Of a DNA stretch of 64,000 nucleotides, positions 61,401 through 64,000 are shown piece by piece. The first letter of the stretch is position 1. The number at the start of each line of letters is the position of its first letter. The stretch comes from Heliocidaris erythrogramma. Its lineage: Eukaryota > Echinodermata > Echinoidea > Camarodonta > Echinometridae. The stretch is taken from positions 38,519,119-38,583,118 of the forward strand of contig CM046858.1 in NCBI GenBank assembly GCA_025617745.1, written 5' to 3'. A model generated the notes under the pieces. The model made no database searches, was not told where the DNA came from, and saw nothing but the letters and a program-made list of their open reading frames with translations. Position numbers and translations under genes: made by a program.

Positions 61401-61980
61401 TTTAAAAGGAGGCATTTTACAAAGTAAAAAAGCCAAGACAGCAGGCCAATAATCCAGTGGGCACTGTTTGGAAATGAGACAAATTATAAGAGAGTGACTG
61501 CTTTCTTTTCAATGAAATTAGATGAAATTCCCTGATTTTTCCCAGATTCAAAAGAGTTTTACTTTCCTGAATTTTCCTTAACTAGACAAAAGGGCACTCA
61601 TTTTCCATGTTTGCCCGGATTTCAAGGATAGCAGGGAAGATAAAAAACTCTACCTCATCTTGCTGTGTGTCAAGCGCACTGAAGAGTTTCCGATGGTTAC
61701 TGCCATGCTCCTTCTCAACCTTCAGTCTCTCAGCCCCTACAACCTCACTCTGAATTCTTCTCCTCATCACGTTACCCCCACCCCCGCTACCGAACGGATT
61801 ACGTCTCTTCCCGCTCCGACTGTCTCCATCTGTCGTTGATTGTGACTTAGAGTTGCCCCTCGGTTGGTCCGATATGGAGGATTTTGAATTCAAGTCGCTG
61901 GTACTACGGCGATTTCTTTTCATCCGGACCTTCATGACGTGAGAGGGCTTGGTCCATTGCTTGCCGGGGGAATTTTCCAT
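49124..61980 (-). CDS. DONSON: DONSON, replication fork/CMG helicase assembly factor (whole coding span, 10 exons)
   Basis: DONSON acts in the nucleus with the replisome; vertebrate work shows it helps load GINS during assembly of the CMG helicase and protects forks. Ten exons join in frame from high to low coordinate: 61,980-61,654; 60,536-60,444; 60,269-60,081; 57,446-57,319; 56,495-56,442; 55,546-55,368; 54,347-54,245; 52,856-52,665; 51,243-51,048; 49,486-49,124. They give 607 residues (human 566). Conserved blocks: KRRNPFGS (human ARRNPFAR), [11 protein letters not shown] (human [11 protein letters not shown]), [60 protein letters not shown] and [10 protein letters not shown]. Length, order and end blocks all fit. 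It converges on SON with a 7.4-kb gap, the arrangement seen in vertebrates. Confidence 0.93.
49672..50649. repeat. terminal-inverted-repeat element built on a 160-170-bp tandem array (DONSON intron 9)
   Basis: Ends ATGCCTCCGCC and GGCGGAGGCAT are inverted. Inside, a unit containing AATCTAATCAGTTCATCTTC, GGGGATACATACTAGTACCA and GAGATATCGCGGTAACG is repeated five times. Units start near 49,813, 49,983, 50,141, 50,311 and 50,481 and are separated by TGACCTCTGTGACCT words. The last unit runs into GGGACGGACGGACGGACAAC. Non-coding. Confidence 0.75.
51048..51243 (-). CDS. DONSON: DONSON coding exon 9
   Basis: Encodes [38 protein letters not shown] and [19 protein letters not shown]. Human: HRPESVVLVKG...LLNFLINSKSL...PPTLLSPVAFRGAT. 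The acceptor could be GCCAG or a GAG nine bases earlier; both keep frame. Confidence 0.88.
51889..52146. mobile_element. family D MITE with internal 48-bp tandem expansion (DONSON intron 8)
   Basis: Inverted ends GGGCCCCGTCTTGTAAAGAG and CTCTTTATAAGACGGGCCC frame a 48-bp unit (GTTGCGATTGATTCGATTCG... CTTAAGTACACA). The unit starts at 51,908, 51,956, 52,004, 52,052 and 52,100. Because 48 is a multiple of three, it produces a spurious 16-residue protein repeat on the minus strand. Confidence 0.85.
52363..52497. mobile_element. MITE, CAGTGAAACCTGTCTATAAA family (TA target)
   Basis: Ends CAGTGAAACCTGTCTATAAA and GCTAAAGCAGGTTTGACTG, bounded by TA at 52,361-52,362 and 52,498-52,499. In DONSON intron 8. 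Confidence 0.8.
52665..52856 (-). CDS. DONSON: DONSON coding exon 8
   Basis: Encodes an acidic stretch ([25 protein letters not shown]) and then [19 protein letters not shown]. Human: DEDEEESFSWLEEMGVQDK. The donor (TT-GTATCC) is weak, so the 3' boundary is less certain than the rest. Confidence 0.8.
53143..53279. mobile_element. palindromic MITE, family B (DONSON intron 7)
   Basis: Ends GGGGCCCTGTTTCATAGTAA and AAGTTTCATGAAACGGGGCC (inverted), core GCCAATCAGATGCAAGGATT. Confidence 0.75.
53370..53700. repeat. unclassified dispersed repeat, possibly retroposon-derived
   Basis: Contains GGAAGACTGTTCCACAATCT and GTGAATGATCTATCACCCA, words I associate with dispersed repeats of marine invertebrates. 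No intact frame and no clear ends. Confidence 0.3.
53757..54103. mobile_element. MITE, TTAAAG...GTTGAGTTCTGG family, copy 1 (DONSON intron 7)
   Basis: Ends TTAAAGGGAAGGTTGAGTTC and GAACTCAACTTTATCTTTAA are inverted. The core includes GTCCCCTGAAAAGGATTGC. Two further copies lie at 55,834-56,225 and, reversed, 61,006-61,405. Confidence 0.75.
54245..54347 (-). CDS. DONSON: DONSON coding exon 7
   Basis: Completes Gly from exon 6, then [18 protein letters not shown] and [15 protein letters not shown]. Human: GIEFSLPLIKESG. Acceptor GATCAG, donor GTATGA. Confidence 0.88.
55088..55277. mobile_element. MITE, CAGTGAAACCTGTCTATAAA family (DONSON intron 6)
   Basis: Ends CAGTGAAACCTGTCTATAAA and GCAGGTTTGACTG inside TA dinucleotides (55,086-55,087 and 55,278-55,279). 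Longer than the copy at 52,363, with extra GGTGGTCTTTATGGACAGG units. Confidence 0.8.
55368..55546 (-). CDS. DONSON: DONSON coding exon 6
   Basis: Encodes [51 protein letters not shown] and LREALKTE. This is the best-conserved block of the family (human [31 protein letters not shown]). Confidence 0.95.
55834..56225. mobile_element. MITE, GTTGAGTTCTGG family, copy 2 (DONSON intron 5)
   Basis: Same core as 53,757-54,103 (GTCCCCTGAAAAGGATTGC; TGTGTGCAGTGCAT). The right end is CAACTTTATCTTTAA. Confidence 0.75.
56442..56495 (-). CDS. DONSON: DONSON coding exon 5 (54 bp)
   Basis: A short exon encoding [17 protein letters not shown] and the start of Trp. Human counterpart: NDATLQHVLMSDW. Bounded by CTACAG and GTAAGT; phases 2 and 2 fit both neighbours. 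Confidence 0.88.
57136..57233. mobile_element. short palindromic MITE (ACAAGTTCGCCGACAT arms) in DONSON intron 4
   Basis: Arms ACAAGTTCGCCGACAT and ATGTCGGCGAACTTGTACTT are inverted; outer parts keep GCGTTT/TGAAACAATGC. A diverged relative lies at about 62,487-62,600. Confidence 0.65.
57319..57446 (-). CDS. DONSON: DONSON coding exon 4
   Basis: Encodes [18 protein letters not shown], then [17 protein letters not shown] and VPEPKKFK. Human: [20 protein letters not shown]. Donor GTAAGT, ends in phase 2. Confidence 0.92.
58115..58863. mobile_element. TTAAAGGGA-ended DNA element with about 200-bp inverted arms (DONSON intron 3)
   Basis: Left arm TTAAAGGGAAACATTCATGA... runs past GACTGTGATATCCTGTGATG. 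The right arm is its inverted copy, ending CTCATGAATGTGTCCCTTTAA. Arms are diverged but alignable over about 200 bp. The centre holds two loosely related segments (TATTCCTGTGCTCAAAG... and TATTCCTATGCTCGAGG...). Non-coding. Confidence 0.75.
59266..59407. mobile_element. palindromic MITE, family A (DONSON intron 3)
   Basis: Ends CAGGGGAGTGTTTCATCAAG and CTTGATGAAATGCTCCCCAG with the shared core GCCAATCAGATGCAAAGATT. Confidence 0.8.
60081..60269 (-). CDS. DONSON: DONSON coding exon 3
   Basis: Encodes [17 protein letters not shown], then [19 protein letters not shown] and [21 protein letters not shown]. Matches human [21 protein letters not shown]...EEAQGLVQHCR. The acceptor has a CAGCAG ambiguity of one codon. 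Confidence 0.9.
60444..60536 (-). CDS. DONSON: DONSON coding exon 2
   Basis: Encodes [18 protein letters not shown] and [12 protein letters not shown]. Bounded by TTTTGTAG and GTATTA, phase 0 both sides. It is poorly conserved; the call rests on frame, splice sites and position. Confidence 0.75.
61006..61405. mobile_element. MITE, GTTGAGTTCTGG family, copy 3, reversed (DONSON intron 1)
   Basis: Ends TTAAAGATAAAATTGAGTTC and CAGAACTCAACTTTCCCTTT, with the core in reverse orientation relative to copies 1 and 2. Confidence 0.75.
61654..61980 (-). CDS. DONSON: DONSON coding exon 1
   Basis: Starts at the ATG of [16 protein letters not shown]; an in-frame TGA lies just upstream (61,993-61,995), so this is the first possible ATG. 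Basic, disordered N-terminus with the [12 protein letters not shown] motif. Ends DTQQDE before GTAGAG, phase 0. Confidence 0.88.
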
Positions 61981-62160
61981 CTCTGATGACAATCACACTT
62001 CTTGCTATTTCAGCTAAAGGCGAGAAAAAAGAATTGAAAATTTATGTGGCCTAATCGTGGAATAAATCCCATTTATATACAACCATAATTGAAACTATAC
62101 GTCGCCGACAGCGCGCGCCGTCGCACGCAGCCGCCATTTTATATCTGCATGACAAGAGGA
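61981..62160 (-). promoter_or_regulatory. probable DONSON promoter and 5' UTR
   Basis: Upstream of the DONSON start codon the sequence becomes CpG-rich near 62,100-62,135 (GCCGACAGCGCGCGCCGTCG). On the minus strand it includes AAAATGGCGGC, a YY1-type word common just downstream of housekeeping transcription starts. No TATA box was seen. The start site is inferred only. Confidence 0.45.
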
Positions 62161-62486
62161 GGCATGGATTCACAAACACTGTTGAGTTCTCGGAAATTTC
62201 TTATGCTCTTTTTTTGGATTTTTTTGTAAAAATACGTACGATCAAAAACACATAGTAATTCCAAAAGTTTTCCTAGGAGGAAACGCTGTGGTAGGACCTG
62301 TCGGTCGCGGGAGTTATCAGGAAAGTGTTATTTCAGGGCATTTCCATGTCCTGCTAACCCGTGCACAATTAGATTGCTGGGGAAAAATGCCTGGCTTCGT
62401 GATGGTAAAGGCGAATAAGCCCTAGCCAATTTTTTTTTTTTTTTTACACTCACGAAGCTAATCCTGGCTAGCCATACTGTCCTGGG

Positions 62487-62600
62487 CATCGTTTCATCAA
62501 TTAACCGTCATAACATATAAAGTACAAGTCTGCTGACATTGAAACCCATGTTAATTTTGATACATGTATGCGTTTCAATGGGATGTCGGTGAACTTGTAC
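62487..62600. mobile_element. short palindromic MITE related to 57,136-57,233
   Basis: Left words GCATCGTTTCATCAATTAA and AAAGTACAAGTCTGCTGACA face right words GATGTCGGTGAACTTGTACT, giving an imperfect hairpin. It abuts the next element, whose 9-bp duplication (GTACTTGGG) lies at this element's edge. Confidence 0.5.
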
Positions 62601-62605
62601 TTGGG

Positions 62606-63300
62606 TAGACCGAAATTTTCTGTCTCCAGTACGTTAGCCTCTTATCTGGGTAGGGTCGGCTACTACTTGGAGACAGAAGCCGTCCTATCACTTTGCTGTG
62701 CAAAATTTGTCTATGGCGTTGTGCCGTTCTAGTCTCGTACAAGGCAAAATGATTATGAAGGAAAAAATACGATAAATTTATTACGAACTCGTGCACATTG
62801 ATTTCAAAACGGTTATTTCTTTAACATTAAATATGTTTGTTTAGTGTTAAAAAAATAACCGTTTTGAAATCAATGTGCACGAGTTCGTAATGAATTTATC
62901 GTATTTTTTCCTTCATAATCATTTTGCCTTGTACGAGACTAGAAGCTCGGGTAACGGTTTGAATACGGCTGCAGGATTTTCGAACGGAGAAGACCTTGGA
63001 CCCTGAATTACATGAAAAAGGAGCATTAAATGGATCATTTGGTCAAATTGGTATGTTGAACAGATTAAGTATATCATATATGAATTAGAGCCTAGGCCTT
63101 ATGATTATTTTTAAAAAAATACAGAGGAAAAATGATTTTTTCCTACTGTTCCACTTCCAGCAGGCACAACGCCATATAAAAGGCATAGGGCCTAGACAAA
63201 TTTTGCACAGCAAAGTGATAGGACGGCTTCTGTCTCCAAGTAGTAGCCGACCCTACCCAAATAAGAGGCTAACGTACTGGAGACAGAAAATTTCGGTCTA
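62606..63300. mobile_element. TAGAC-ended DNA element, 695 bp, 9-bp target duplication
   Basis: Ends TAGACCGAAATTTTCTGTCT and the inverted AGACAGAAAATTTCGGTCTA. The perfect 9-bp repeat GTACTTGGG flanks it (62,597-62,605 and 63,301-63,309). Outer arms of about 130 bp enclose a second, inner inverted repeat at about 62,730-62,944. The inner arms each contain AACTCGTGCACATTGATTTC or its complement. No coding sequence. Confidence 0.8.
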
Positions 63301-63404
63301 GTACTTGGGTAGTTGGGAGCTCGTAGTCGTACAGCTAGCTTCGTACTGCAGCGGAGCAAACTCCAGCCTCCAGGAAGCTCCGCGGCCGCCGGCTGGAGTT
63401 ACAG

Positions 63405-63547
63405 TAGACAGCTGAAAACCGTCTGTTTCGGAGGAGTCTTTTAACATTTTCTTATTTTTACCTTCTCCTCCTACACAAGGAGGTGTAGTGAAGCAAGACG
63501 TAGTCCAGTGGAACACCCGACGAACAGAGACTGAAGCTTTCGGTCTA
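63405..63547. mobile_element. TAGAC-ended DNA element, 143 bp, 9-bp target duplication
   Basis: Starts TAGACAGCTGAAAACCGTCT and ends ACTGAAGCTTTCGGTCTA, with a perfect 9-bp flanking repeat GAGTTACAG (63,396-63,404 and 63,548-63,556). Its two end types match those of the 713-bp element at 13,488 in opposite orientation. It is an internally deleted member of the same family. Confidence 0.75.
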
Positions 63548-63854
63548 GAGTTACAGCGGAGCGCGGAGCTCGCTCAGCTTACTCAAACTCAATTAATCCC
63601 TAACTAATTTACATGAATTTATAAATAGGTCTCACTCAGAGATAACCGCCCATTTCAATCTACACTACTCACAAACTCAATATCTGATCTCCACAGAACG
63701 AATTAACCTCAGCTAGCTGAGAACGTCCAAGACCATCGTCCAACATAAACAACAAACACAACGAACTTCGATTCCAAAATATCCCGCAATTAATCTTGAC
63801 GGCAGGTGGCGCTCTTAAATTTACTCTTTTTGCATGCTGCGCGCGAGGCTCTTT

Positions 63855-63906
63855 CACAGAACTCCTATATAGACGTCCTTATAAAGACATCTTTAGGAGT
63901 TCTGTG
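63855..63906. repeat. 52-bp hairpin with 13-bp stem
   Basis: CACAGAACTCCTA and TAGGAGTTCTGTG are perfect inverted copies separated by 26 bp. Function unknown; it could be a very short MITE. Confidence 0.7.
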
Positions 63907-64000
63907 GGCTCTTTTCAAACTTTACTTTATCAGTGAGGTCCAATCTCCCTGATTTTATCACTGGGTTATGAGGTTGGCGTATACCCACCGGCGTAAATCC

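Overview
The window looks like nuclear DNA of a marine invertebrate deuterostome, most likely an echinoderm. Genes are split by GT-AG introns, non-coding DNA is packed with short palindromic DNA transposons, and the octamer TACATGTA recurs through much of it. The species call is an inference. No bacterial, organellar or viral gene is seen.

Three host genes can be supported. (1) One minus-strand exon at 15,091-15,223 carries the first 44 codons of a PICALM/AP180-type clathrin adaptor; the rest of that gene must lie at or beyond the left edge. (2) SON, the nuclear-speckle splicing cofactor, runs on the plus strand from 28,731 to 41,695. It has ten coding exons joined in frame (1,632 residues), with a 3.5-kb Lys/Ser/Glu/Arg-rich exon, a G-patch and a C-terminal double-stranded-RNA-binding domain. 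(3) DONSON, the replication-fork and helicase-assembly factor, runs on the minus strand from 61,980 to 49,124. It also has ten coding exons joined in frame (607 residues). SON and DONSON are tail to tail, as in vertebrates, where DONSON was named 'downstream neighbour of SON', so this pairing looks ancient.

Layout: 1-15 kb is non-coding DNA, probably PICALM intron. It holds a 0.46-kb tandem duplication, one copy of which was split by a 2.1-kb Helitron-like element, plus a 0.7-kb element with a 9-bp target duplication and a 580-bp foldback element with 268-bp arms. 15.2-28.7 kb has no recognised gene; it is rich in poly-C/G runs, CT-rich tracts, nested MITEs and a 1.9-kb tandem array. 28.7-41.7 kb is SON. 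41.7-49.1 kb separates the two genes; it holds palindromic MITEs, an inverted repeat with a hammerhead-like motif, and a nearly complete Tc1 transposon with one frameshift. 49.1-62.0 kb is DONSON, with repeats in most introns. 62.0-64 kb holds the DONSON promoter region and two more elements of the 9-bp-duplication family.

No operon or defence system is visible. The most unusual features are the TAGAC-ended transposon family, the foldback element, the Helitron-like insertion with its preserved empty site, the repeat that overlaps the SON stop codon, and the SON-DONSON linkage.
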